Shown: positions 1 to 11,836 of the stretch, one piece after another
How the letters are laid out: every line of letters starts with the position of its first letter
Position numbering within the stretch: the first letter of the stretch is position 1
Source of the DNA: Reticulitermes speratus
Lineage: Eukaryota > Arthropoda > Insecta > Blattodea > Rhinotermitidae
DNA: 64,000 nucleotides
Assembly (NCBI GenBank): GCA_021186555.1
Contig: JAJKFL010000014.1
Coordinates: 34,158,033 to 34,222,032 of the forward strand
Direction of reading: 5' to 3'
Program-made: the position numbers and the translations under genes
The notes under the pieces: generated by a model
Told to the model about the DNA's origin: nothing
Seen by the model: only the letters and a program-made list of their open reading frames with translations
The model's database searches: none

Positions 1-495
1 CCCCTCCACACGAAGTATCCCGAACATATACCCCTCCCTCCATACGCATCTCCCTAACCCGCTCCTGCGAAGATACGCATCCCGCTTGGGTTACGCAGCC
101 AACAGTTGATCCTGTGTGGACTGGCTTTTGTGCACACTCGGGAGCTACGCAGATAGCGACACCGGAGTGTACTGTCCACTCTTTTGAATCAGTAACTGTT
201 GGTGTGCTCTCGCTAATTTGGTGGCAGCGATATTTACCAGTACACTATGATAAAGAGGCGACATTGAAATAATATTAATAATTATAACTATAGTAATTAT
301 TATTATTACTATTCCATAGATTTTTACGACATTCTGATGCTATTATCGGTACAGGACAAGATACAGCACTGTGGTTATGTACTAGTAGTTAAGAATTTTC
401 GAAATAATGCAAATGTATTGAGTATAACAGGCTTTTTTAGTTGTATAAAGGTGTGTGGATGTAGGTCGAGCTTTTTTAGACTAGTCGACAGGGAC

Positions 496-499
<4 letters not shown>

Positions 500-537
<38 letters not shown>

Positions 538-538
538 G
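500..538. repeat. (ATT)n microsatellite
   Basis: About 13 uninterrupted ATT units. An open frame running through it is only a poly-isoleucine reading of the repeat and is not a gene. The flanking 1-499 is AT-rich and shows no gene I can recognise. Confidence 0.9.
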
Positions 539-629
539 CTGTAGTTATAAGAGGGTAGTCCGTTTAGACCATCCATTCTGCTATTCAGTGTGTACCTGCG
601 GCCATCTCCTCGAGGCTAAAGCAACAAGG

Positions 630-740
630 GCGTGAAGCTTACCACTCACCCCATCTAATGTGAAACTTAAGAATTCGTGGAGATGTACCTCCACTCCCAC
701 ATATTCCTTAATGGCATTCATATGCACATCTTTGCCTTTA
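630..740 (+). mobile_element. SINE family A, 3' fragment
   Basis: This matches the 3' part of the full SINE at 16185-16471: the 'accactcacc...catctaatg' segment, then 'aagaattcgtgg' and the 'acctccactcccacat' stretch. The tRNA-like head is missing. Diverged and presumably old. Confidence 0.55.
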
Positions 741-744
741 CCAT

Positions 745-1262
745 TATTTACTTTAGGCGCTTTCGCATAGTCACGAAAAGAGTCTGTTACCTTCGTCATA
801 TCCCTACGTCCGTCTGGTTCTCTGCATGTGTCAGCAAGACTCAAACTAGATGGATTTTCATGAAATTTTATATTGGGAACTTCTGTGAAAATCTGACGAA
901 AAAACCCAACTTTGGTTAAAATGGGGAAAAAATATCGGACATTTTACATGAAGAACTCAGTACATTTTATTGTTGCCGGCGACATTAAATAGTCATAAAA
1001 GCGCTTTCTTCGACTGGAATGGTATCATGCTGTTAGTCTGCCCGTCTGTCTGTCCGCAGGTACAGTGCGGCTCGCACTGGATGGTTGTATGTGAAATTTG
1101 ATATTCGAAACTTATATAAAAATCTGTCATGAAAATCCACATTTGGTTAAAATCGGACAAAATTATCGGGAACTTTACATGAAGACCTAAGTACGTTTTA
1201 GTGTTGCCAGCCACATTAAATCGCCAAGAAAGCGCTCTCTTTGAGTGAAATGGTATCAGGCT
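745..1262. repeat. Diverged direct repeat, related to the fold-back element at 28.5 kb
   Basis: Two copies of a segment of about 180 bp lie in tandem (about 850-1030 and 1082-1262). Each runs through a 'ttggttaaaat(c)gg' block, 'acattttacatgaag' or similar, 'gttgcc(g/a)g(c)cacattaaat' and 'aagcgct(t/c)tctt'. The joining stretch has the ccgtctgtctgtcc run and the 'gattttcatgaaatttgatatt' motif also seen near 28.9 and 29.3 kb, so both places probably hold members of one non-coding element family. Confidence 0.5.
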
Positions 1263-1430
1263 GTTGGGACAGCCGAACGCGCTACAATGTTACGTTATAC
1301 AAATGTTGTTACTATTAATTGCCAGTCTGAGACTACCCTGGCTCAGTTCCATCTACAATCCACACTCATGTCCTGTTTTCATAAGGTACATATTAATGCT
1401 GTTATTGGCGGTATAGTACGTAGGATACGG

Positions 1431-1620
1431 GCTGAAGGATCCGGCTTGTTCCAGGCAGGGCCAAATTTTCTGTTCTCCAAAGCGTCTGGACCGGCTCTCG
1501 GGACCACCCAGCCTCCTATTCAATGGGTACCCAGTTTCTTCTTGGGAATAAAGCGGCCCGGATATGAAACTGACCATTCAGCACTATCCACTACCGAGGT
1601 TAAAAATGAGTGAAGCTTCA
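1431..1620 (+). mobile_element. SINE family A, headless copy
   Basis: The body of SINE family A is recognisable: 'gcgtctggaccggctc', 'cctcctattcaatgggtaccc', the 'gggaataaagcggcccgg' block and the 'gaggttaaaaatgag' end. The tRNA-like A and B boxes are not recognisable. Confidence 0.55.
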
Positions 1621-3240
1621 CTGCCAGGCGTTGATCCGGCCATACGTGCCTGACGAGCCCGAATGTGGCTTTGTGAGAGCTTGGCCGATCTTAAAGCCTA
1701 TTAGCAAACACTGTTTCTGGCTCCCAGTAACTACGGGTACATATTACCTTGAATTCCCATAAGAACTCGTACCTCGAGCCTGGGGTGAGATTTATTCTCC
1801 TAAACCTGACTTGCCAACAGCGACGTCGGCAGAGTAGGAGCCCCTGGTCCCAGGAGAATATGTCGTGTCTCGGTAGATATGTCATCGCTGCAATTTTTTC
1901 CCAACAAAACATCGGGACGTCGTTGGAGAATATAACACATTTGCCACGACTCTCATCCTCCTTTATTTTGTATGTCTCAATCTTAATATTGCCAGGTAAA
2001 ATGCGGGGAGGCTAACGATTCTGAGCGGAATGGTAGCAGTCACTCCCCTAATTGAATCTTATCTAAACATCTTTGTGCGTGCATTCTTGATTTGTTAGTG
2101 TCTTCTCCAAAATACTTTTACATTGCCGTATTCGTAGCTGATTTATTAGCTACATTTATACCTCTGTTGGGATAATTTGTGCATTTTGTTGACGAGACAT
2201 GAACACGTACTTAGTTTTCTCAGCGATTACTGCTATAATAATTTAAATACTAACCACTAATACAGCTTCTGCATCTTTATTTCTAGTACGAGTATGTATG
2301 TTTTGGCCCAATTACCATAATCAGCTCAGACCAGAAGATTATGTGTCCCATTCAATTCCAAACCTTCCTAGTTTACTTGAACACTACTTTTGGCATATTC
2401 GAATAAAAGTTGAAAGGAAATGAAGCTAAAGCATTTTCTTATTTTATAACACTCTGAAGGGAAATGTATGGGATAAATTGTTGTATGTGTCACTACTATA
2501 TTGTATGTACTATGTTGTATGTACCACTATTATATATATTGCATGGCTATCATGTTGTTAAAGGGTTATGTATATTGAAACGAGATGCACACTAACTATC
2601 ACATGTTTATTTGTAATGTTTGTAATGTTTACGCATTGTACTTTGGCACTTGCCCCGTGGTGGTTCGAGCCCCTGATGTGAGACACAGAATCACATGCGT
2701 TGCAAAGGCCAAGACTGCTGGACTTGGCACTCCCTGGAAATGATATAAGCGGGGGACTCCCTCAGGTAAGCTCTCTTTTGTTTGGATCATCATATAAGCC
2801 TGTGACAGGACACGAGAGTTGGAGTGTGTCACGTCGCACGCCGGACCAGGGAGTGGCCATCTCATCCTGTAATTTTGATCTTTCTCTTCGTTAATACATC
2901 AGTATTGAACATGCTACCGTGTTTGAGTAATAACTCACTCCTCGTCCTAAACCCACGTTCTCAAGACCCGGCTAACGCCTTCAGTGAACAAAATCCAGGA
3001 TACGTCTGCTAACAAACAGGGAATTGCCGGGATAAAACAAATTTTCTTCCTATGAGGAGTTTATGAACACATTTCACTCGACTTAACTATTTTCATGGAT
3101 ATATCAAATTCATTAAAGCATTATACAAAACCTCCCTCGTAACCGAATTGTAGGCTTTCCTGAATTGTATTAGTAGCTGATGTACTGCACAATTGTTACC
3201 CAGTTTTCTCAAGTGTATGATGAATGCGAAATATATGATC
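1621..3240. other. Non-coding stretch, nothing recognised
   Basis: Short open frames here overlap on both strands with no family resemblance or splice pattern. The sequence around 2640-2860 is more GC-rich and may be an unrecognised repeat. I see no gene, RNA or clear element boundary. Confidence 0.5.
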
Positions 3241-3281
3241 AGTACTTGATCTTGATTTCAGGCTTCCGCCGCATTGTTGAT

Positions 3282-3488
3282 GAAATCTGCGGTCTGCTGT
3301 GGTATTACGCGGCGTCTTTTGGTAATTGTTTACCGACGTTTCGGGACAATGTATCGGTCCCATCCTCACGGTTCAATAGTCCCACTCGGACTCTAGACCC
3401 GTGAGGATGGGGCCGATACGATGTCCCGAAACGTCGGTAAACAATTACCACACGACGCCGCGTAATATCCCAGAAGACCGCAGATTTC
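3282..3488. repeat. Fold-back repeat of the CGGCGTC family
   Basis: Two arms of about 90 bp (3282-3371 and 3399-3488) are near-perfect reverse complements around a 27-bp loop. Each carries 'gacgtttcgggac', 'ggtaattgtttaccg' and the 'attacgcggcgtc' block. The same family appears at 12940-13012 and 43196-43320. The arm reads TGAGGATGGG, a short hairpin, then CCCGAAACG. This resembles the CUGANGA-stem-GAAA layout of hammerhead ribozymes, but with a changed first core base. Confidence 0.75.
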
Positions 3489-5128
3489 AGTAGTTGATTT
3501 GTTACGTCGGGATCCACATACAATATCCCCAGCAAGTTAATCTGCATATGGAGTTAAACTTGAAATATGTAATTTGAGTGAGTTTTTTATGCAATTCGTA
3601 AGATGGACCTGCGTCGATAATTACTAAAATAAGTTTTCTTTACTGTCCTTGCAAATAGGAACAATAATAGAGCCTTCGCACGGCGGAGGTAGTTCTTCCT
3701 TACTTCAAACAGAATTAATAACACGTTAAAACCACAGGTCATTAATAAAGTAGTATAACAAGGAGGAGGCTCTGAAAATATATTTCAGGTTAGAATAGTA
3801 CTTCTTTCTTTTGTTGTAAGCGTATGTGCTTTTAAATGCTTATCAATACAATATTACTTACATTCTTGAAAAAATTGTTGTATTTTTTTCCCAGACGAAA
3901 TATTCATGATGGTACCCCAATCTGCGGGTACAAGAATATCCATAAACGACTCACCACATTCTGAACAAGATGATAACAGCATTAAACGAATCAGTCGCCT
4001 ATCAGTCTCGTCACGTAAAAACAACGATGGTTATTGTACACCAGAAAGAGTTCCTTTGTCTGTATTTCTGCAAGACCCTCTATCGTGGCCAAGTGAAAAT
4101 GTAAGTAGTGAGGCTTCGTTTGGCCGCACATTACTGCATGTAGCTGCAACTGAAGGGGACTTGGAAGCCGTTAAAACTCTGCTTATGAACCCCGAGACTG
4201 ACGCCAATGCTGTCGACGGCGATGGTTAAACCAGTTTTCATATGACAGTGAAAGGTGGGCACTTAAAGGTAGTACAAACCCTCATAACTGACCACAGGAT
4301 TAATGTAAACGCTGGAGGCTGATATATAGAATGTACACCATTACATCTGGCTGCAATGGGAGGTAATCACGAGGTCCTCAAAGTGTTTCTGCTGCACGGT
4401 ACGGTTAATGTGAATGCAATGGACAAAAATGGTAGTAGGGGAGAGGGGGGCTATTTGGCTACAGGGGTAAGTTGGCAAAATGGCCATAACTCCCAAAGAT
4501 GGCGCAGGATAGCAACACCTTCAATTTGTACTGTTCAATGACTTTTCTTGAGAGCGGTCAGCAAGCGTCAGCGCTTTGTGAGCTATGACTGAAGTGTGGT
4601 GTAGTGTTTTATTTTGTACACCGCAGGAAGTAATTTTTTATCGCTTTATAAAATGTTTGTGTTTGAAGTTTGGTAACAGCTACATGTGACATTGTGCCAC
4701 CCATGAATGGTACCTCCCTTTGGCTAACATTGAAGCTAGAGAGAATTGTAGACTTCCATTTTATTTGAGGATGATACACTCTAAAACATAAGAAGGTGGC
4801 GACGGGGCAGGTCGGCACACTCAACGTGGGGCAAGTTGGCTCACTGTGTCAACTTGCCCCGCTGTCGATCAGAATCTCATTCGTTAATTGTTTGGCAGTG
4901 TGATTTTTTCTGTCCGGTTTAAGAAGCTAAATATTGCGTACTTGCAAGAAGAGGTCATATAGGAGCAACACACGTCTGGATTGTTGCTACAAGCTGTCAA
5001 CAAGGAAAGCGGCGAAGGATTTCAGATTTCTTTTCGTATTTGGGCAAGATACTGCAAAAGGGTAAGGCAGGGTGAGGTAAAACCACCTCACCAACACTGT
5101 CATTGAACATACCGTCCATCCCTCTGGG

Positions 5129-6390
5129 TAGATGACGGAGGAGCATTTTGTAAGCTATGTAAAACGTTTCGTGGCACATGCTAAGCCTTCTAAAGAGAGA
5201 TCAGTAGTTCTGTTGCTAGACAACCATGATTCGCATTTGGCCATACGGGCAATAGACTACTGCAAGCAGAATGGCGTGACTGTCCTCAACTTCCCTCCAA
5301 ACTGCAGCCGTATCTCCAGCCTCTTGACAGGTCTGTCAACGGATCGCTTGCCACGTATGTGAACCGAGCTTATGATGTCTGCATAACTAACCATACAGGC
5401 ACAACAGTGAAATACATGACAATCCTTGTGTCGTCAACACACCTTCGCACCTGACTTCTTTCTACTGCAAATACCAAAGCAGGTTTCCAGTTTTCTGGAA
5501 TTTACCTTGTTGTATCCCCGAAATTTCGGAGAAGGCCGGTGGGGCGTATCGTGGATGTTGCTCCACCGGAATAGGGTTCGTATAGGTTGTGAGGGATGCT
5601 TGAAACGAACTCGTTGTACCAGGTTCCAGGCACTTTAATTACAATAGGCCGTATTTACAGAAAACAGGCCGGGAAGGCCTCGCAGCAACTTATTCAGACT
5701 GTCTGGATCAAGGGCAGGATCGGGAATGCGCCCTTTGAGGCGTCAGAGGTTTTATCAGACAGGCTTGTGTGTGATCTGTGCGTAGGATTAGTCGTTACTC
5801 CTCCACATGTGACTGTGCGTCTGCAAGGAGTCACACGGTGGGCTCCATAATTCCAGGAAGAATAACAGATAAGCAGTTACAAACATTGGGCAAAGCGAAT
5901 ACAAAGAGAAGTATGCTGAGAAAGTACTAATAAGCAAGTGATAAGGTCCGATGATACGGACAAAGTACAGAAGGTACTGCATCAATGCAATGTCGTTGCC
6001 TCAGTTTCTATAATATATATATATATAATGTAAGGAACATCCGTAATATAACAGATGTATGCAACAACCTTTTCAGCGGCGATATCTTTCAAAATGAGGA
6101 ATTTATGGAAGATTAGGTTGCAGATATAGCTGCCCCTCCTATGGAGGCTGCAGATTCCAGTAGCAACAGTGAACTTCCTGCGATTTTGATGATTCTCCCA
6201 AATGATCATCTTCTGCTTCAAAAGTTGCACACATCCTGCTACTCCAGAGGACGTTCGAAACCTTCCTAAACCGTACGCAAAAAAGAGCAAGAATGTAAAC
6301 AAGAACAAGAAAATAACTGTCATTTTGGCTGATACCACTGTCAAAAATGCTTTGACACCAGTACAACAGAGGGCTCGGAGCAAATGAGAG
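5129..6390 (+). pseudogene. Pogo-like (DDE_1) transposase remnant
   Basis: At 5132-5330 the frame reads MTEEHFVSYVKRFV, then a K-P-S-K-E segment, L-L-L-D-N-H-D-S-H with the second catalytic aspartate, and VLNFPPNCSR, which is typical of pogo/Tigger/jerky-type transposases. A further piece at 6235-6387 reads TPEDVRNLPKPYAKKS and then I-L-A-D-T, the usual C-terminal region of these proteins. The N-terminal DNA-binding part is only hinted at near 4990-5060, and the frame is broken repeatedly, so no function is expected. The 5420-6180 stretch does not fit the family well and may be a further insertion. Confidence 0.65.
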
Positions 6391-6832
6391 AAGAACTGGG
6401 CCTAAAATATAAGAAAGAGGAGCGTGTCACGTATCTAAAGAGAGATTTACAAGAGCAGATCGCAAAAATACAAAAAAAAAAAAATACAAAAATGCAGGCG
6501 ACACAGACGAAGAAGACTCCGAGGATACTTCCTACCTCTACTGTCTTGGCGCATCCAGAGAAATGTGGATTCAGTGCCCAGAATGCAAGTTGCGGTCACT
6601 TGAGTAATGGACTGATGGCTTTCCCAACTGTGTTTGCTTAAATTACCAGTCTCATGGGATTGGGATACTTTATTTAGAATTGCTGGTGGTAGGCTAGTGA
6701 GTTACCTTTCCTTTTGAGTTCCTTTTTCAATTTAAGTAAATGTATTGAATTTTGGGCCGAAATTCTATTGTTTCTCAACTGTTTTATTACCATAATAACA
6801 CATCGTTGTTGCGCACAACCTGTGTCTGACAC

Positions 6833-7238
6833 CAGGTGCGCTACCAGAATTTTTCATTGGGGCCCCCCTCAATGAAAAATTCTGGCTGACCCTGAGGCTG
6901 AATATAATTTGTGTTTGATTTTAAAAATTGTGTTAAGAAAATCTTGTCATGAGTATAACATAACACTGTCAGCAACTACATTTATATACATACAAACATA
7001 ACTACATGTTGAATGACTCAATCAGTGTCCTATCTTGTTGTTTTTTAATTTTATTAATTTATTATTCAAAATTCTAATGTATTAGTCATCAGCTGATTTC
7101 ACTGGCTGAATTTGGCTGCAGGGTAAATCACGTAAAACCCTTGATATCATCGTATTCACAAAATCTGTGTTTTTAAATTTCAGTTTTGGGGTGTTTGGGG
7201 GGCTGCAGCCTGGTAGCCCCCCCTTTGGTGCGCCCCTA
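6833..7238. mobile_element. hAT-like MITE with 8-bp target duplication
   Basis: A 406-bp element with ends CAGGTGCGC and the reverse complement of TAGGGGCGCACC. It is flanked on both sides by TCTGACAC (6825-6832 and 7239-7246), an 8-bp duplication as made by hAT transposases. Its left end holds a palindrome, 'ccagaatttttcattg' against 'caatgaaaaattctgg' (6843-6886). It has no coding capacity, so it would depend on a transposase elsewhere. Confidence 0.8.
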
Positions 7239-10067
7239 TCTGACACGTTTGTTCCATAAAACATTATATTAATCACTGTCTGTTATGTCTTGGCCTTGAA
7301 AAGTTGGCATCTTGATTTTCCACGTATTTTACCATATACCAACTTACCCCGTGCGTGGGGCAGGTTGGCACACGTGCAGAGGTTAGGGCAAAAGCCTCTC
7401 CCTCCTATTCCTTATGAATAGCGTTAAATGTGTTTAGGTCAGATTGTAGCCCAAGAGTGTTGCTAACCATACGTGCCGCTATATTCAACTTAACATGTAC
7501 AGGGAAAATGTGAAAAATTATAACGTGAAAAGTGTGCCAACTATCCCCCCTCTCCCTACTGCTTTCCACATTTTAACGAAGGAATCGTGTATACATCAGG
7601 GATTCGATAAGAAATACGTACTGTGCATAAAATCATTGATGGAAAAGATGTACCTGAAGGTAAGTAAACCTAACATGTATGGACACACAGCTCTGAGTCA
7701 CGCCGTAAAGAACGGGTTTAAAGCGACAATTAGGACCATATTGCAGCATCACGGGAAACATTGTTTGAATCTGCAAACTTGAGGTGCTGATGAAATGAAA
7801 ACTGTTCGTGAAAGAATCCTCTCTCTGTATCCAGAATTTAAAACAATCCTACCCGCACCCTTATTAGAGGATCTGAATTCTCAAAATCCTCAGACTCGAC
7901 TACTTGCTGCCATCCAACATTGTTGCTTGTATAACTTTCGGGATGCACTGAAGAAGACGCCGGTGAACATCGGCTATTGGTATGACGAGCCTTACTATTG
8001 TACCTGTTTGGAAAATGCCTGCACTTTAGAGGGTAGACAAAAGTTTGCCCGACTCTTGATTGAAGCTGGCGCCAGTGTGAACACAGTTAACCCAGTTTCA
8101 GATGTACCGCTTCTTCACATGGTCGCCAAAAATGGGAATTTGGAAAAATTAAACGTGTTGCTGAGTACGGACCGTATAGACCTAAACATCAAAGACTGTT
8201 GCCAGAGGACAACACTACACTGTCTTGCTCGTCTCAGCGTTTCGCGTCAGGAGGAAGTTCAGGTACTTCAGCAGAGTTTGGTACTTATTTTGGAAGGTGA
8301 TTTTTCTGTCTGCAGGATGATCAATTTAGACGCAACTGAAGAGTGGGGCAACACGGCTCTACACGTAGCGGCACGGCATGGCAACAGTGAGATGGTGGAT
8401 ATTTTTTTTGAGGAATGGCGCAGACATCAATGCGACGGATGGTTGTGGGGAAAATGCACTGTACATTGCCGCTAGAAACGAGGACCAAGACGCAGTGGTT
8501 ATGCTGATGAAACTTGGTGCAGACTTAATGTTCACCAAGTTTAGACAGCCACCGTTGTCTCAGATTGATAGATTTCAAACAACACATTTACAGTTGAAAA
8601 TTCAAAGAGCAATACATTTGTGCAGATACCTTAAAATGAAGTTGGAACCAGGGCGAATTCACAGTCCGAAAACGCAACTGTTCACAGTAATCTATTCAGT
8701 CCAGAGACAAATGAAACTGCAACACAGTCAAAAAATACTGAAGAAACAACTTTGGAACTAGGGATCAGATTAGGACTTACTGTTATGGTCGCTATGTTTG
8801 CAATGCGAGAGCTTACACAATTTCTGCCAGTTATTAAACAGTATCTCCGGAGAACTAGCACATTTCTTCGTGTTTCTATCATAATACTGGCCGTCATACT
8901 GTGTGTGCGGCAGTTTGACAAAGGAACGTAACATCATTGTGCGTCCATTGCGGTGTTGCTGGCTTGGTTTGAGTTCCTCTTACTGATTGGCTGCATTCCC
9001 GACTCTTCTATCCTGATGCAGATGCTCCAGATAGTGTCCCTCACGTTTGTGAAGTTCATGTCATTCTATTCACCTTTGATAATAACGATCAGCCTGTGTG
9101 TTTTTACAATGTTTCGCAGATCCTGCTCCCACCTTTTCTATCAAAATGTGTGGGTGACCGTGATGAAGTCAGTGCTAATGTGTGAATGGTGAGTATGAGG
9201 CATCCGACATGGAATTTGATCTGCTGCCAGTGACAAGTCATGTTATTCTAGTAATCTTCATACTGTTGATAGGTGTCATATTGTTGAAAGTGTTGAGTGG
9301 ACTGGCTATAAGTGACACACAAGCCATAAAGAACGACTCTGAAACGTTGAGTTTAATTGTAAGGGTGCGGCTCATCTCCAACATAGAGAATCTGGTTTGT
9401 GGGGCCGCTCATAGCAAGTGGATATTCCCTAGAGTCATAACAATAATAACACCAAATTTGTGTTCGGTCTTCAAGAGTTACCCAGATAAGCAAGTGCACG
9501 TATTTCCCAATAGAACAAAAGGAAATATTTACTTGGATGAAAAAGAACCAAGGGTGAACACAGCCATGTCCAGAGACATAATCAAATTTCCAAGAGGAAT
9601 GGATTGGCGTCTAGGGGAAGCGACAGTATTCAAGAGACAGTACTTCGAGCCTGGGGGAATGAGAATGGCTGTCTGTTATCGAGGAGGGTGAAAGATTTGA
9701 GTGAACAGCAAGAAATGCTGACAACCCAAGTAGAGGCGCTAAAAGAAATGTACGAATACAAGTTGACCACAGTGGAACAAGAGGTGAAAATGCGATGGCG
9801 GAAGTAGTCAGGGAGGTTAGGGTGAATTACGATTTATTAAGTGAAAATCAGGAAAAGTTGTGGAACGAGCTCTTGAAAAAAAGAACAAAGATGCATGAGG
9901 ATTTAGGCCAGAATCAAAGCGGCGTGCAGGAAAATCTTCTGAAACAGTCCGACCAACTACTTCAACTGGAACGAAAGTTCTCACTGCTGGAAGAAACAAT
10001 GAAACATACCACGGACACTGCAAATCGGATATTTTCATTTATTATTTTGCAGCAAAGAAATAAGTGA

Positions 10068-10560
10068 AAGGCCCCTTACAAATGCTAATGTTACCTTTAA
10101 CAGATTTGCTTTGGTATGTCACCCACGATATATCACCTCGGGTGATAAATTCTAAAATGTCTGAGCGAAGGCTACTTTTTTTTTCAGAACCATAGTAGTA
10201 CAAACGACTGTAAATTCTTCTTTATGTATTCAGTATATCGCCATATACAACTTTACAATACAAGTTAATTAGGCAACATAATCCAACATTTTTTTCAAGC
10301 TATTATCAGGCTTTAATTTAAGAACTTTAGGTAATATTTAAAACTGCAGGTAGGAGTGGGATCTCATCTTTTACAAACAATGATACGTAGTAAACTCTTG
10401 ACTAAATACTTCAACAAGCTTTTGTATATCATGTAAAATGCATAATATTAAATAAGTATAGGAGATAAAAATTAAAAAAAAATTAAAAATATTTAGAAGT
10501 TTTAAAAAATATATTAGTTGGCAGTAGAATTCCAATTTTTTTTATTTTAATGTAAGACAT
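10068..10560. other. AT-rich non-coding stretch
   Basis: This is the 3' flank of the dead TRPA copy. No open frame, repeat boundary or RNA was recognised. Confidence 0.5.
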
Positions 10561-10624
10561 CCCCGTTGGCGTATCGATCATATGTATATATTTTATTATT
10601 CCTACACTCAGACCCACCCAGGCT

Positions 10625-10690
10625 TCAACACACGTTTTATTGGCAATTGGTTTGGCTCATAAGAGAGCCATCATCAGGTTGGAAACCCCA
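10625..10690 (-). ncRNA. Decayed hammerhead-like motif
   Basis: On the minus strand it reads CCTGATGATGGCTC, a short loop, then GAGCCAAACCAATTGCC. That is the CUGANGA core, a stem II of GGCUC/GAGCC, and a damaged GAAA box that has lost its G. The layout matches the better-preserved motif at 49991-50030. It is probably an LTR-like end fragment of a Penelope-type element. Confidence 0.4.
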
Positions 10691-10939
10691 TATGATGCAG
10701 GCAGGAGATCTCCCTCTTTCCATCAGTAAATACATTGCAAATGTATATATAAATTAGAAAATATTGTATATATATATATATAGCCTAAGTAAAATGTTAA
10801 AACTAAATAAATGTTAAAATTTTGCCAATGTTGCTGTAAACAGTACAAAAGGAAAATTATTTTTTGAAAGATAATTAAAAATTAAAAAGTGACGTTTAAA
10901 AGTGAGACAAGGAGTCAACTGTAAAGGTATTAGTTGTAC

Positions 10940-11398
10940 ATATATGAAGCAGCACTAGTACAAAAACCCTGGTATCGACCCAATATAATGTAGGTGGTCG
11001 TCGTGCTAATAACTTGACTGGTCTGCAAGCTGGAATATATGTGTGCATTTTCGACATTCCCGGTACTTCTGATAATGTCCACGTCTATGTAGGCCTTCTG
11101 ATAGACCAGACAATTCGTATGCACGAAAGTTGGGTATTGCCAGTGGATTATACTTCCTAAATAATAGCAAATCGTTTTTTTATTTTTTAGGAAGTGTAAT
11201 CCACTAGCAATACCCATCTTTCGTAAATACGAACTATCTGGTCTATCAGAAGGCCTATATAGACGTGGACATTATCAGAAGTACCGGGAGTGTCGTAAGT
11301 ACACACATATATTCCAGCTTGCAGACCAGTTAAGTTATTTGCACGACGACCACCTACAATATATTGGGTCGATACCGGGGTTTTTGTACTAGTACTGC

Positions 11399-11407
<9 letters not shown>
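10940..11407. mobile_element. Palindromic fold-back element, 468 bp
   Basis: The arms 10940-11161 and 11186-11407 are reverse complements over about 220 bp with few mismatches, around a 24-bp AT-rich loop. Landmarks are 'aagcagcactagtacaaaaa', 'gacgtggacattatcagaag' and 'gtggattatacttcctaa'. It has no coding capacity and would form a very long hairpin if single-stranded. Confidence 0.9.

Positions 11408-11442
<35 letters not shown>
11402..11442. repeat. (TA)n microsatellite
   Basis: About 20 TA units lie between the palindrome and the next MITE. They could have grown from, or served as, a TA target site. Confidence 0.9.
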
Positions 11443-11445
<3 letters not shown>

Positions 11446-11836
11446 GGCATGCACAAAAGAATGGTGCGGTTTCAAAAGTGAATAAAAAATTTATGCCTCA
11501 CATTACACGGGCACAATATACACCGTCAGCGGCAGCAACTGTCCAAGTTTCTCATGCGCTACCAGCAGTTCGCTTCTCATGCTTACTGCGTCGCCGCGGG
11601 GCCAGTTTTAAAGATAGCGTTGCAGCAGGAGAAGGCTTTCTGTGTGCTGGGATGAGTTTGATTACCGTGTGGATGTGTGTCGTGTGACCCAGGATGCACA
11701 CATTGAAGAATTGTAATTACCAAGTGAGAAACTTGGACAGTTGCCGCCGCTGACGGTGTATGGTGTGCCCGTGTAAGGTGAGAAATACATTTTGTATTCA
11801 CGTTTGATACCGCACCATTCTTTTGTGTATGCCCTG
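11443..11836. mobile_element. Mariner-type MITE with long terminal inverted repeats
   Basis: It begins CAGGGCATGCACAAAAGAAT and ends in the reverse complement of CAGGGCATACACAAAAGAAT. The matching arms run about 115-120 bp each, and TA sits at both borders. The start CAGGG...AAAAGAATGGT is shared with the ends of the mariner-like element at 27161-27722, so a transposase of that family is the likely mover. The centre (about 11565-11720) is not coding. Confidence 0.8.

Larger units (their letters stand above)
4435..7550 (+). mobile_element. Pogo/Tigger-like DNA transposon inside the TRPA pseudogene
   Basis: Its ends are inverted: 'gtaggggagaggggggctat' at 4435 and the reverse complement of 'ggagaggggggatagttggc' ending near 7550. 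Removing it restores an in-frame ankyrin segment (D-K-N-G then T-A-F-H) and leaves a TA at the target, as expected for the Tc1/mariner/pogo class. Subterminal 'gtcaacttgcccc'-type palindromes lie at 4827-4860 and 7345-7372. It carries transposase remnants and a nested hAT-like MITE. Confidence 0.75.
3906..10067 (+). pseudogene. TRPA (painless/pyrexia-like) channel pseudogene
   Basis: Ankyrin repeats fill about 4110-4430 and 7560-8560 (motifs such as GRTLLHVAATEGDLEAV, NTALHVAARHGNSEMV and GADINATDGCGENALYIAAR). Hydrophobic segments follow: about 8770-8920, one starting LLAWFEFLLLIG at 8953, one at about 9015-9110, then a pore-like stretch ending GEYEASD and a last helix (ILVIFILLIGVILL). A coiled-coil tail reaches 10067. 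This order is that of insect TRPA channels such as painless, which are plasma-membrane cation channels for heat and noxious stimuli. The copy is dead: in-frame stops at 4227, 4320, 7780 and 8929, frameshifts in the T-run near 8402-8409 and near 8650-8690, 9180, 9685 and 9795, and a 3.1 kb transposon inside the ankyrin domain. A pyrimidine tract and AG just before 3895 look like an old acceptor site, so it arose by DNA duplication rather than retrocopying. Painless versus pyrexia is not settled. Confidence 0.8.

Noticed and set aside
337..558. Open frame ending in poly-isoleucine
   Set aside because: It is the ATT microsatellite read as protein.
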